A stretch of 64,000 nucleotides of DNA from Flavobacterium sp. NG2 (GCF_034119845.1 NZ_CP139420.1:2458001-2522000), one strand, 5' to 3'. Shown: positions 44,301 through 52,399, counted from the first letter of the stretch. The notes: generated from the sequence alone by a model not told the origin. Made by a program: numbers and translations.

Positions 44301-46062
44301 ACAAAGGTTTTGTGAATTCGGGTGCAAGTATTGGAAAATGTGGTTGTTTTAAGTCATGGAATTCACAAAACAATTTAAGTGCTGCATATTCATTTCCTTT
44401 GAAACCTTCGTGATTCTTAAATGTTATGACAGAGTTGTTTTTTACATTTTCAGGGATTACAAAATCCAAATAGGTAGTTCTAATAGTTAAAACTAAACCA
44501 ACAAAAGGGTATTGATGAAATTCATTTATGAAACCAGCAATTTGTGGTTCCCACAAATTTGCTCCCGCACCTTCATTTATGGCATCAATCAATACCAACA
44601 CTCTCGAACCAATGTGTTTCCCTATGTTATTTAAAGTTTCTAATAGTTGCTTATTTGTACAAGAAATTGATAAACTAGAATTGATGTTTTCCCAAATATT
44701 CTTGTTTTCTACAAAATGCTGTCCAAGTAATAACAATGTAGGTAAATTCCTTTCGATTCTTGTTTTTGCAATGTCTCCAAGTAAATGTGATTTTCCATTT
44801 CCAGCATCACCTTTAATTATTAGATATGGATTATTAGCTAAATTGACATTTATTTTGTTCGAAATAGAATCAATAAATTCATTATTACCATGCTCAATTT
44901 CTCTTAATCTGCTAATTTCTTCTTCATAAGGAGGTCGATAGCTGTAATCTTTTTGGATGTCTTTATTTTTTTTCTCTTCTTCTCGTTGTAATTTATAAAG
45001 TTCACTTGTTTTTATTTCAATTTCTTCATTGAGTTTGTCTATCGAATTAAATATCCAATTTACCTCTATTTTTTCAGTAACTAAATTTTCTTGTTTCTTT
45101 ATCCAATCTGTTACTTTTTGCTTTAGCTCATCATAATCATATTCAATTTTATCAAGATGGACATTATTCGTTATTTTTCTATAGCCTTTCTCTAAAATCC
45201 ATTTATCTACTATATTTAAAAACCGTTTAAAGAATAAATTATCTTTTGCAATATCATTGAAAATTTTTGCAATAGGTAGTTGAAAATTCAAACTTTCATT
45301 AAATCTTGGACCTAAATCTTTAATTGCATTTTGAATATGTTTATTAAAAAACTTAGGGGTTAATCCGTAATTCCCAAAATAACTGAAAGATATTTTTGTG
45401 AAATAATTTTTATCTAAAAGTTCATTTACAGTTTCTATATATTGACAATAGATTACTTTTCCTTTTTCTTTAGGTCTAAATCTTGTGAAAATACCATATA
45501 AATATATTTCTTCATCAGCAATTAAAAAAACACCACTTCCAGAAAAACCCCGTGTACTATATTCTGAATAATCTTCTTTCATTTGTAGTTGAAATCTAGA
45601 ATCAATATTTTGATCCCAAGTTGGATACAGAACCGCCAATTCTTCTCCAAAAGTGGCTTTAGGGAAGCCCTTTGTTATGAAACCACTGTAAGTGCTTCTT
45701 TCTTTAACGCAAGATATTTTTGGAATTTCACCGATTATATTTTCAACATTTTTTTTGTCTAAAATTAAGATCGCAACATCTTTTTTTTCAGAAGTAAAAA
45801 GTAAATCTGAATTTACCTGAACTTTGATTGTTTCATAATCAGAGAAATTAGATTTTAATAAATCAATACAGATTTCATTTCGTGGATTTTGGAATTTATC
45901 CCCATCTATAAACAGACAATGTGAAGCTGTTAGTATGTAAACTTTATCCTTTAAGTTATCTTGATAGTATATGACACCACTACCAATGTAATCATTATTC
46001 TGGTAATCTTTTAATCTAACAGTTAAAGCTGTAATTATTTTATCGAAAGATGATTCTATCAT
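41329..46062 (-). CDS. Trypsin-like protease fused to STAND NTPase (Avs1-like)
   Basis: The 1577-residue protein opens with a trypsin-like protease: His48 in LTASHC, Asp95 in KKDVAIL, Ser174 in RGFSGSG form the expected triad. A helical, charged linker (about 340-395) precedes the P-loop NTPase: Walker A GDAGNGKS at 418-425, Walker B VLVLIDAINE at 488-497, and an arginine in TIRTTY. About 870 C-terminal residues show no recognised domain and probably form the helical sensor. Such STAND proteins detect phage proteins and then activate the effector, here a protease. The start at 46062 lies 8 bases after hipA. Low GC like its surroundings. Confidence 0.82.
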   Translation of the reverse strand: MIESSFDKIITALTVRLKDYQNNDYIGSGVIYYQDNLKDKVYILTASHCLFIDGDKFQNPRNEICIDLLKSNFSDYETIKVQVNSDLLFTSEKKDVAILILDKKNVENIIGEIPKISCVKERSTYSGFITKGFPKATFGEELAVLYPTWDQNIDSRFQLQMKEDYSEYSTRGFSGSGVFLIADEEIYLYGIFTRFRPKEKGKVIYCQYIETVNELLDKNYFTKISFSYFGNYGLTPKFFNKHIQNAIKDLGPRFNESLNFQLPIAKIFNDIAKDNLFFKRFLNIVDKWILEKGYRKITNNVHLDKIEYDYDELKQKVTDWIKKQENLVTEKIEVNWIFNSIDKLNEEIEIKTSELYKLQREEEKKNKDIQKDYSYRPPYEEEISRLREIEHGNNEFIDSISNKINVNLANNPYLIIKGDAGNGKSHLLGDIAKTRIERNLPTLLLLGQHFVENKNIWENINSSLSISCTNKQLLETLNNIGKHIGSRVLVLIDAINEGAGANLWEPQIAGFINEFHQYPFVGLVLTIRTTYLDFVIPENVKNNSVITFKNHEGFKGNEYAALKLFCEFHDLKQPHFPILAPEFTKPLFLQLICNAIKDTPDKTFPQGFQGVSKIFEIYINSINLKFQKKRDEYKYSNVVLEAIHKVAFANYNNENNSLLLKDVRALLKLEFPDNKLLLNDLIEENIFITNPQRNYKSNQTEEIVYFAYQRFGDFYVADEVLKKFKNQSEVIESFKNENEFGKLLSDRNGYWYNNGILEAFSILLPEKFNLEIFEVFDWYFEFDEDKHYKYHVIGELNRFLLDSLNWRKIESIDNEKLVNWFRGDYFRVSDDDYFYKLTELSTVIGHPFNSDRLFRILKSYKMSQRDSFWQQHLRLFNGFIDENNASPLRRLIDWAWTPYISSKLDFETTRLTGQTLAWVLSSTNRKLRDQTTKAMVNLLEQQPDALIQILKTFKRIDDLYISERLYAIAYGCVLRTENIDSINKIASFVYNSVFKNGNSPKHILLRDYARNTIEYAIYKNSKIKIDVNLIRPPYRSNLPERLPSKEEILKYNFPYNDPKSKKDDRLMNNRIYHSVTGFGDFSKHIDGCLDDFAPTSFTFETEYKSFYSSLSNDKKKFLRTFISILKAKASTKKNKYHLTHTIGDDKYKSQLETIFRFLDEILKLIEDVFEAEEKLYIQNKVLPFLKAKYRFNDSRLNKTDINSFKYWIIDRVFKLGYNHKWHGQYDDQVSRHNYRSDNKIDRIGKKYQRIALFEILAIISDNYKLSKFSWSNDKKYEFYKGSWQMYIRDIDPAFIVKNIEEDEESDDLGILNGEKEWWEDLDYKYWKQPNSDWIEKLEDLPNLKDVLEKKDLQNEDWLYLKKFTSWDEPKPIGEDKYEVQRKEIFYKTQGYLVNKNHKKKIISWLVQQNFWGNWMPESSDYSKLINREKFWSPAYFDSDEELKWSTIRDTNLKVIIASTNAVGNMSDDKSGAQFSYDMPCKTIFEGMNLQYASIDGQFKNELNEIIVTNNKYRGVMIRKKEFLKFLDSNNLEVIWTVLGEKMSYHSNWKNNFYKRLSGVYYLEDGIIKGQTNSFNEQ

Positions 46063-46070
46063 AATTATGT

Positions 46071-47318
46071 TTAAAAATTAAATGCTTTATTCATCAATTC
46101 CTGTTCTACTCTTGAAATCCCTATTTCTTTGGCAATGGTTTTCCAATTGCTTGTTACTTTAAGAACTTCTTTTATAATTATATCCATCTGATTCTTGTTT
46201 AATCTGAAATATTCGCCCACACTTTTTACTAAATCTAAATCGAGTGCATTGTTATCCATATCAATGTTTAGGGCTAAGCCGTCTTTGTCTATCGAAGGAT
46301 TAAGGTCATATGCTGGGGATAAAATCCAACCTTCATTAGTTAATATAAAACCGTGGTTGCGTAGATGGTCGTCTGTATTTGAAATAGCAATATTGAAAAC
46401 GATTCTTCGCCATAGTTGGTGTAGATTAGCTTCTACATTAGCACCATGATTACTAATAAATTCAGCAATGTCCAAATAGCTTGCCTGATTGTCTCGAATG
46501 GTATCTTCATTGTTCGCTGTCATGGTCATTGCAGAAGCAAAGTGAATTCTTTCTCCGTTTTCTCTATCAAATCGTTTGGTGAAAAAAGTATGGTGGTTGC
46601 CCCTAATTTTTTCTATACGGCATGGTGCCATTTCAACTCCTGCTTTGATTGCTAATTGATAGGCTAGGAATTCCCAAGCTGCTTTATCGATAGTGTCTGT
46701 TTTGGATGGAAATTTGGCAATCCAAAGACTTTTGTCGCTGTCTAGAATATTGGCTTTTGGTCTTGCTCCCCCTAATGAAGAACCAGGAGCCATCAATACT
46801 GTTAACCATTTATTGACTTCTTCGTTGTCGTTGTCATTTTCGAAAATGGATGCTGCCTTTTGTAACTCTCGGATAGAAGACCAAGGAGGAGTAGAAGTGG
46901 TTTTATTATTGTCTAAGAAATCGCCTTGTGGATCTGTTTTAAAACGCAAGGCTCCCATACGGCTTTCGTCATAGACGCCTAAAAGAAAATCAATATCATA
47001 AAGCGTTTTTGGTTTTTCGTTATTTTCTCTAGCTAATTGTGCTTCTCTGCGTTTCATTAGTGTGCGTCCCCAAGTGTCGGGCATACTGTCTAGAAAAATT
47101 CCGAAGTTTTCTTTTTGGTTTGGGTATTGTGGACCACCATAGAGTTGGATGTCTGGGTCTAGAAGAAACTTCTGTTCTGTTTTGAGCCAGTTTTTATCGT
47201 ATTCAAAGCTGAATGCTTTTTTGCCTTTGGCTTGTTGTGCTGATAAAATGCCTATTAGTTTAGGGTCTTGCATGCCTTTCCAGTGGGCGTAAATGTATAT
47301 GTAGGTTTTTGTTGACAT
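46071..47318 (-). CDS. hipA: HipA-family serine/threonine kinase
   Basis: The 415-residue single-chain HipA has the N-terminal domain (LIGILSAQQAKGKKAFSFEYDKNWL), then APGSSLGGARPKANI (ATP loop), LWIAKFPSK, catalytic ISNTDDHLRNHGF near residue 310 and metal-binding LSPAYDLNPS. It would phosphorylate a cytoplasmic protein and arrest growth unless held by HipB. Unlike the tripartite copy at 22137-23642, it carries its own N-terminal domain. It ends 8 bases before the protease/NTPase gene, suggesting one transcript. Confidence 0.88.
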   Translation of the reverse strand: MSTKTYIYIYAHWKGMQDPKLIGILSAQQAKGKKAFSFEYDKNWLKTEQKFLLDPDIQLYGGPQYPNQKENFGIFLDSMPDTWGRTLMKRREAQLARENNEKPKTLYDIDFLLGVYDESRMGALRFKTDPQGDFLDNNKTTSTPPWSSIRELQKAASIFENDNDNEEVNKWLTVLMAPGSSLGGARPKANILDSDKSLWIAKFPSKTDTIDKAAWEFLAYQLAIKAGVEMAPCRIEKIRGNHHTFFTKRFDRENGERIHFASAMTMTANNEDTIRDNQASYLDIAEFISNHGANVEANLHQLWRRIVFNIAISNTDDHLRNHGFILTNEGWILSPAYDLNPSIDKDGLALNIDMDNNALDLDLVKSVGEYFRLNKNQMDIIIKEVLKVTSNWKTIAKEIGISRVEQELMNKAFNF

Positions 47319-47402
47319 ATTTTGTTTGATATGATTAGATTATTACAGATCTTCAATTAATACCAATAGTTTGTCTTAAAAGTAAAAATTAGTTTTACCT
47401 AT

Positions 47403-47430
47403 TTTCTTTTTTGCTTGATCAAAAAAGAAA
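47403..47430. repeat. 11-bp hairpin in the hipB-hipA gap
   Basis: TTTCTTTTTTG (47403-47413) and CAAAAAAGAAA (47420-47430) are perfect reverse complements around CTTGAT. The 350-base gap between hipA and its likely repressor is otherwise gene-free; I see no good promoter in it. From memory the motif is common between Bacteroidota genes, so it may be an inserted repeat. Confidence 0.6.
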
Positions 47431-47670
47431 CAAAAAAATATTCATGCGCATTTATTGTTTTTTTTTGTATTCATGAATCTTCGATTTCAAGTCTAACGCT
47501 TTCTCGTCGGTCAAATTAGTTTTCGAAAACTAAAAGAAAAGAACTCGCTACGCTCAAACAGCTTTTCTTTTTACGTATTCTTCAAACATTTGACACTCGA
47601 CTGCGAAAGCTAAGGACAGTCGATTATCGTAAATTACAACATCATTTTTAATACATTTTTTGTATTAAAA

Positions 47671-47964
47671 CTATTTTAGCAGTTCGAGGTCTTGGAGTTT
47701 TCTTCCTAATTCATCGTCTGCAGCAAGTTTTAGGAAGTCGTCTTGTAGTCCCAAAACGCGAAGTACATTGAAATAAGCTCCCATTGCCACACTTGAGTTT
47801 CCTAACTCGATTAGGTGTAAAGTAGATCGAGATATATCGGCTCTCTCAGCTATTTGTATCATAGTGAGTTTTCTTCTTTTACGAGCCATCTTTATATTTT
47901 CACCCATCTGTTCCAATATCTTTTCGTATTTTGGAAAAACGGATTGCTTTTTACTAGTTGCCAT
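47671..47964 (-). CDS. HipB-like XRE-family repressor
   Basis: This 97-residue DNA-binding protein has the helix-turn-helix ENIKMARKRRKLTMIQIAERADISRSTLHLIELGNSSVAMGAYFNVLRVLGLQDD. It is upstream of hipA on the same strand and is probably its antitoxin/repressor, although a 350-base gap separates them, longer than usual for hipBA operons. A strong promoter with a palindromic operator lies just upstream. Confidence 0.83.
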   Translation of the reverse strand: MATSKKQSVFPKYEKILEQMGENIKMARKRRKLTMIQIAERADISRSTLHLIELGNSSVAMGAYFNVLRVLGLQDDFLKLAADDELGRKLQDLELLK

Positions 47965-47986
47965 ACTTAATGTCTGTTATTATGGA

Positions 47987-48021
47987 CAAATATAGTTTTT
48001 ATGTTTGAAATAACAAACATA
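47987..48021 (-). promoter_or_regulatory. Promoter and palindromic operator of the hipB-like gene
   Basis: TTTG (48017-48014), 19 bases, then TATATTTG (47994-47987) is an exact Bacteroidota promoter, 22 bases before the ATG. The palindrome TATGTTTG-N6-CAAACATA (48000-48021), 8-bp arms, covers the -33 box, so a bound HipB would block the polymerase. Confidence 0.85.
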
Positions 48022-48134
48022 TTTATTTTGTCGTTTGGGTGTAACATTGGTGTAAGTATGATTTATTTCTGAAAATTAGTAGCATTCAAAGTGTCCAAAT
48101 AGGACTTTAATTGGTATAATTCAATCAAACCGTT

Positions 48135-48291
48135 TTAGTCAGCTTGGAGTGGGTCTATCGCGATAAAAGTAATATGATTCGCAAATGCTATTTCACCGAT
48201 TAAGTACTCGATGCTTTTAATTGACAGCATTTTATTTTTATAGCTATTGATTCTTTTTTGGTTCACTGATAATTGTTTAGTAACGTTTCTT
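48135..48291 (-). other. Open fragment without start or known domain
   Basis: Between the hipB operator and the DinB remnant, one minus-strand frame is open for about 50 codons (TKQLSVNQKRINSYKNKMLSI, EYLIGEIAFANHITFIAID) and then stops. The first part resembles a DNA-binding helix pair but I cannot name a family. It may be a gene remnant or chance. The rest of this 350-base gap shows nothing. Confidence 0.25.
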
Positions 48292-48314
48292 TATGTAAAA
48301 ACTATAAAGCGTAA

Positions 48315-48843
48315 TCATTTTGATTGAAGGATGGTTAGGTATTCAATCCAAGGACCTACTTCTTTTTTGTATTGCTTTGCCAATATTCGGGTGATTTGTG
48401 CAATATGATTCAAATCATGTACCATCCAAGTTGCGATTAGTTGTGCCAAAGTGACTTCACCAAATATCGTATGAACTCCTTTTTTTTTCTAAATCTTTTG
48501 TAGTGATTTTTTTTGATTTTAAATACTGTATGTTCTCTTTTCTAAGTTGGACAAATTCCTCAAGTAAATCCTCCATCGTTTTTCCGTTACTATTTTTAAA
48601 CTGGACTAAGCGGTCATACGGAGGAAATGATTTATCTGAATTATTAGAGAGTATAGTTGTTACTCGAGGAATCCAATCCGTTTTTTCACCGTGAATTAGA
48701 TGACCAAGTACATCAAATGCTGACCAAGAATTATTTCCTTCATTCAAAAGCACCCAATCTTCTGATATATTATTCAGTAAAGAATATATGGTAGTAGGCG
48801 TCCTTTCTAGTATTTCGATTGATTTATCTAAGTCGAATTTCAT
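48315..48843 (-). pseudogene. DinB-family gene with a frameshift in an A9 run
   Basis: The first 128 codons read as a DinB protein (WSAFDVLGHLIHGEKTDWIPRVT), close to the one at 28995, and stop early. Shifting one base at the run of nine A (T on the plus strand, 48480-48488) restores GVHTIFGEVTLAQLIATWMVHDLNHIAQITRIL and an end at 48315. So the gene is broken by an indel in a homopolymer, or the reading is a sequencing error. It is the last gene of the TetR-linked operon. Confidence 0.8.
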
Positions 48844-48860
48844 GCTTATTAAGATTTGAT

Positions 48861-49604
48861 TTATTTACCTCCTGCGATATCAATAAAGGATCCAGTAACG
48901 TATGACGCTTCATCTGAAAGTAGCCATAAGATTGCATTTGCAACTTCGGTTGATGAGCCACCACGTTTCATAGGAATGCTATCTTTTAATCGCTCCACTC
49001 TATTTGGCTCGCCTCCATCTGCATGAATATCGGTATAAATAAAGCCTGGACGAACTGCATTTACTCGGATTCCTTCATTTGCTACTTCCTTAGACAAACC
49101 TGTGGTAAGTGCATCTATAGCGCCTTTTGTTGCCGCATAATCAATATATTCATTTGGAGCTCCTGTTTTTGAGGCAATTGATGAAACATTTACAATTGCA
49201 CCGCCATTGCCACCATAAGCAGTTGACATTTGTTTAATTGCTTCTTTTGAGCAAATAAAGCAACTGAAAATATTGGTATTGATGACTCTTTCCAACCTGT
49301 CCATTTTTAAATTATCAAGTCGTGATTGATTTTCAAGAATACCCACATTATTAACCAAGGTGTCTATTTTTCCAAAATGAGACACAATGTTTTTAAATAA
49401 ATCTATTACCTCTTTTTCTTTGGAAACATCAGCTTGAAATGCCACAGCCTTTCCGCCCAGATTTAAAATTTCGGTTACAGTTTTTTCTGCAGCTTCTTTA
49501 TTCTTTAAGTAATTTACCGCCACATTGTATCCTTTTTGAGCTGCTAATACAGCTGTAGCTGCTCCAATACCACGACTTGCTCCTGTGATTAATACTGTTT
49601 TCAT
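48861..49604 (-). CDS. SDR-family oxidoreductase (FabG-like)
   Basis: This is a classical short-chain dehydrogenase of 247 residues: TGASRGIGAATAV at the start, NNVGIL, catalytic Ser in NVSSIAS, and the YAATK motif (Tyr and Lys four apart). It reduces or oxidises an alcohol/ketone with NAD(P)(H); the substrate is open. It lies 18 bases after the thioesterase gene in the TetR-linked operon, suggesting a linked step on an acyl or carbonyl compound. Confidence 0.9.
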   Translation of the reverse strand: MKTVLITGASRGIGAATAVLAAQKGYNVAVNYLKNKEAAEKTVTEILNLGGKAVAFQADVSKEKEVIDLFKNIVSHFGKIDTLVNNVGILENQSRLDNLKMDRLERVINTNIFSCFICSKEAIKQMSTAYGGNGGAIVNVSSIASKTGAPNEYIDYAATKGAIDALTTGLSKEVANEGIRVNAVRPGFIYTDIHADGGEPNRVERLKDSIPMKRGGSSTEVANAILWLLSDEASYVTGSFIDIAGGK

Positions 49605-49622
49605 ACATTTTTTTGCTTAATT

Positions 49623-50132
49623 CTATTTATTGGTTAAAGAGTAGTGTTTATTGTCTTTAAGAATAGAAGTCAATTGTTTAATCCGGGCTTGTAAATCTGG
49701 AATTTGATTGGCTTCTTGGTTTTCAATTGTTTTAGCCCATTTCAAAAAATCGGAGCTATGAAGTTCTTTTTTACCTGTAACCGTGCTTACATGTATCAGC
49801 TTGGTTCTCATTATTGCTTTTAAATGATTTTGATTTTCATCCAGCATTATGGCTTCGAAATGTAGAAATTGGTCACATGCAGAAAGTAAAGAAGATTGAA
49901 TCATTACCATTTCATTATATTTTGCTGGTCGTACATACGCAATTTCGTGACTCCACACTACCCATCCTAAATTGCTTTTATAATACTCACTTAAATCAAA
50001 TTCATAAAATTGTTTTAAATGATCTTCGCGTGCATTAATAAAATAATCTAAATACTTCGAGTTATTTAAATGACCAAATAAATCACAGTCATTAAAGCGT
50101 ATTCTGTATGTTGACTGGGGTGTCTTATTCAT
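49623..50132 (-). CDS. Acyl-CoA thioesterase (4HBT hotdog)
   Basis: The 169 residues carry the 4-hydroxybenzoyl-CoA-thioesterase signature: RIRFNDCDLFGHLNNSKYLDYFINAREDHL, with the catalytic Asp in NDCD. Family members cleave acyl-CoA to acid and CoA. The protein is somewhat long at the C-terminus. It sits between the ICL/PEP-mutase-type gene and the SDR gene, gaps of 21 and 18 bases, so co-expression is very likely. Confidence 0.87.
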   Translation of the reverse strand: MNKTPQSTYRIRFNDCDLFGHLNNSKYLDYFINAREDHLKQFYEFDLSEYYKSNLGWVVWSHEIAYVRPAKYNEMVMIQSSLLSACDQFLHFEAIMLDENQNHLKAIMRTKLIHVSTVTGKKELHSSDFLKWAKTIENQEANQIPDLQARIKQLTSILKDNKHYSLTNK

Positions 50133-50153
50133 GATATTTGTTTTTTAGAAGGA

Positions 50154-50966
50154 TTAAATATTTAATAATTCATTAAGTGCATCCGAACTAATTGCTGTTT
50201 GCGCAAAATCAAATTTTCCATTTTGATTTAAACTTTTTACTGTTTCGATGAATGACGTCATTGCATGTCTATACAGGGAAGCTCCAAGGCTAATTCTTTT
50301 TACACCTATTTTTGATAAACTCTCAAAATCAAGATGGCAATCTTTTAACCCCATCATTACATTTAATGGTTTGTCTATTTCATGCAGTATAGATTGAATG
50401 TCTTTTATACTTTTAATACCTGGTGCAAAAAGAACATCAGCACCTGCACTTTGGTACGCTTGTAATCGTTTAATTGTATCTTTTAAGTCAGTTTTGCCAA
50501 TAGTATAATTATCTGCGCGAGCAGTTAATAAAAAAGGAAAATCTAAACTTGCTATGGCTTCAGTTGCAGCGGTAATTCGTTCAGCAGAAAATTCAATCGA
50601 ATAGCTCTCGTTATTCTTTACATCTTCAATTGAAGCACCTACGATACCTGTATTTGCAGCTAATTTGATTGTGTCAAAAATCTTTTTAGGTTCATCATAA
50701 AACCCATTCCCTAAATCAGCTGATACAGGTAAATTAGTTGCTCTAGAAATTTTTTCAAGGTACTGTAGCACATTATCTAACGGTAATTGATTGTCTGAAA
50801 CTCCTTCGCTAAAAGCTATCGCTGCACTCGATGTAGCTAATGCTTTGAAGCCTAAATTCTCTACTATTTTCGTTGTGGCTACATCCCAGGGATTTGGAAT
50901 TATGAACGTGGATTTATCCTCATGGAGTTTTTTAAAAAGTTCCGCTTTTTCAAATTGTGTTTTCAT
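50154..50966 (-). CDS. Isocitrate lyase/PEP mutase family protein
   Basis: The 270 residues form the TIM-barrel of this superfamily: IIPNPWDVATTKIVENLGFKALATSSAA, LPVSADLGNGF (metal-binding Asp), GASIEDVKN, LTARADNY. The KKCGH loop of isocitrate lyase is missing, so it probably cleaves or rearranges another 2-hydroxy- or phospho-acid. Its start overlaps the end of the DinB gene by 17 bases. Confidence 0.88.
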   Translation of the reverse strand: MKTQFEKAELFKKLHEDKSTFIIPNPWDVATTKIVENLGFKALATSSAAIAFSEGVSDNQLPLDNVLQYLEKISRATNLPVSADLGNGFYDEPKKIFDTIKLAANTGIVGASIEDVKNNESYSIEFSAERITAATEAIASLDFPFLLTARADNYTIGKTDLKDTIKRLQAYQSAGADVLFAPGIKSIKDIQSILHEIDKPLNVMMGLKDCHLDFESLSKIGVKRISLGASLYRHAMTSFIETVKSLNQNGKFDFAQTAISSDALNELLNI

Positions 50967-51486
50967 AGTTGAAACGATTAATTGAAATTCTTTTAATCAT
51001 TTGATGATGATGTTCTACGTGATACATTGTGAAATACAAAACCTCTCGGACACTGATTAAAGAGAGTGCGGGATGAGGACACAGATACTGGTCTAATTCT
51101 TTTTCGCTCCAATTGTTGAGTGAATGTATTAAATCTTTTACTAATTTATTTCCGCCTTTGATTAGTTCTTCGTGGTTTAAATCTGTACTGGGTAATAAAG
51201 GTGGAGGTGACTTGACTCCATTCTTTATTGCCAAATGGTATTTTTCCACAAGAGCTTCGTAACTGATGGATTTTCCATCGTTCAATCCAAATCTTGATTC
51301 TAACATTGGTTTAGGAGTTGATAGAAAGTTTATCAATATTGAAATTGACTTATTGATATGATCCACATTTTCGTTAACTGTCCATTTACCATCAGTTGAA
51401 CTATTCTTATCTTCATGATTAGAAGCTGTTTTCCAAAAATCAGAATGATTATCTCTAAGTTTGATAATGATGTTTTCTTTATTCAT
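50950..51486 (-). CDS. DinB family protein
   Basis: A 178-residue DinB four-helix bundle (WTVNENVDHINKSISILINFL, YFTMYHVEHHHQMIKRI) whose histidines (H in VDHIN, H in YHVEHHHQ) would bind one metal. It overlaps its neighbours by 17 and 8 bases. Such proteins transfer thiols or hydrolyse bonds; in bacillithiol-making bacteria several paralogues act on different electrophiles. Confidence 0.82.
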   Translation of the reverse strand: MNKENIIIKLRDNHSDFWKTASNHEDKNSSTDGKWTVNENVDHINKSISILINFLSTPKPMLESRFGLNDGKSISYEALVEKYHLAIKNGVKSPPPLLPSTDLNHEELIKGGNKLVKDLIHSLNNWSEKELDQYLCPHPALSLISVREVLYFTMYHVEHHHQMIKRISINRFNYENTI

Positions 51487-52057
51487 TTTCCTTATTTTTA
51501 ATTAGATATTCATTTGTAAAATGTTCATTATGTTTGGGCTTTGAAAATTTTTCCGCATTATAAGTTTTTGAATTGCCTTTTGGGATGGAAAGAGAAACCC
51601 ATTTATCGTCACATATCATTTTACCTAGAAAAACTATTTGTCCTATATGATAAGGATAATGTGCTAATTGGCGATTGATAGCTTCTAAAGTTGTATGCCC
51701 TTGATTTCGGATGTAAATAATTGTATTTAAATCTCTAGCAGTTAGGCTTTTTAATGTTGAAAAAAGACAATCCCAGCCACGATTCCAAACTTCAATTAAT
51801 TCTTCTTTTGTTTGAATATCATTTTCAAATTCAGCATCACGGTTGCGCCAATCTTTCTCACCATCTGAAGTAAGAAAATCTGTCCAACGTGAAAGCATAT
51901 TTCCGCTAAGATGTTTAACTATTATGGCGATATTGTTGCTTTCATTGTTGTACTTCCAAAATAATTTTTCGTCAGGGATTTGCGCAAAGGTTTTGTCCCC
52001 TAACATTTTATAGTATTCAAATTGTTTTATAACGCTATCTAAATAATTTGTATCCAT
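51479..52057 (-). CDS. DUF1572 (DinB-like) protein
   Basis: The 192 residues fit DUF1572, a DinB-fold subgroup: DEKLFWKYNNESNNIAIIVKHLSGNMLSRWTDFLTSDGEK and INRQLAHYPYHIGQIVFLGKM, with metal-binding histidines H in VKHLSG and HYPYHIGQ. Its stop overlaps the next DinB gene by 8 bases, a coupling typical of one operon. Function probably a metal-dependent transferase. Confidence 0.85.
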   Translation of the reverse strand: MDTNYLDSVIKQFEYYKMLGDKTFAQIPDEKLFWKYNNESNNIAIIVKHLSGNMLSRWTDFLTSDGEKDWRNRDAEFENDIQTKEELIEVWNRGWDCLFSTLKSLTARDLNTIIYIRNQGHTTLEAINRQLAHYPYHIGQIVFLGKMICDDKWVSLSIPKGNSKTYNAEKFSKPKHNEHFTNEYLIKNKENE

Positions 52058-52089
52058 ACTATTTCGATTTTAATTGATGTATAAATGAT

Positions 52090-52371
52090 TTATAACACAC
52101 CTGCTTCTAACTCTTCTAAATATATAAAATCAGGTGATTTTACTCCTGCTTGTTTTCGAATTTCAATCAATTCTGGTGATTCAAAGAATTTCTTTGCATT
52201 TTCAATTGAGGACCAGACCGAATAGTGAACAATTTTATTTGGTTCGTTCTCGTATTTAAGAACTTGATAGGAGATTTCACCCGCTTTTTTTCTGATGTCA
52301 GAAGCGTTGTCAAATATTTGTTTCCAAACTTTGTAATCTTGAACTTCGTGTATAATTAGTACCTGTTTCAT
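52090..52371 (-). CDS. ABM-domain (antibiotic biosynthesis monooxygenase-like) protein
   Basis: The 93-residue protein is a dimeric alpha/beta barrel monomer: LIIHEVQDYKVWKQIFDNASDIRKKAGEISYQVLKYE...VHYSVWSSIENAKKFFESPE. This fold includes cofactor-free monooxygenases and heme-degrading or stress proteins. It is the first gene of the TetR-linked operon, 29 bases downstream of the operator, so its expression probably depends most on the repressor. Confidence 0.8.
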   Translation of the reverse strand: MKQVLIIHEVQDYKVWKQIFDNASDIRKKAGEISYQVLKYENEPNKIVHYSVWSSIENAKKFFESPELIEIRKQAGVKSPDFIYLEELEAGVL

Positions 52372-52399
52372 AAGTCAAACTTTTGTTAATCTATATTTA

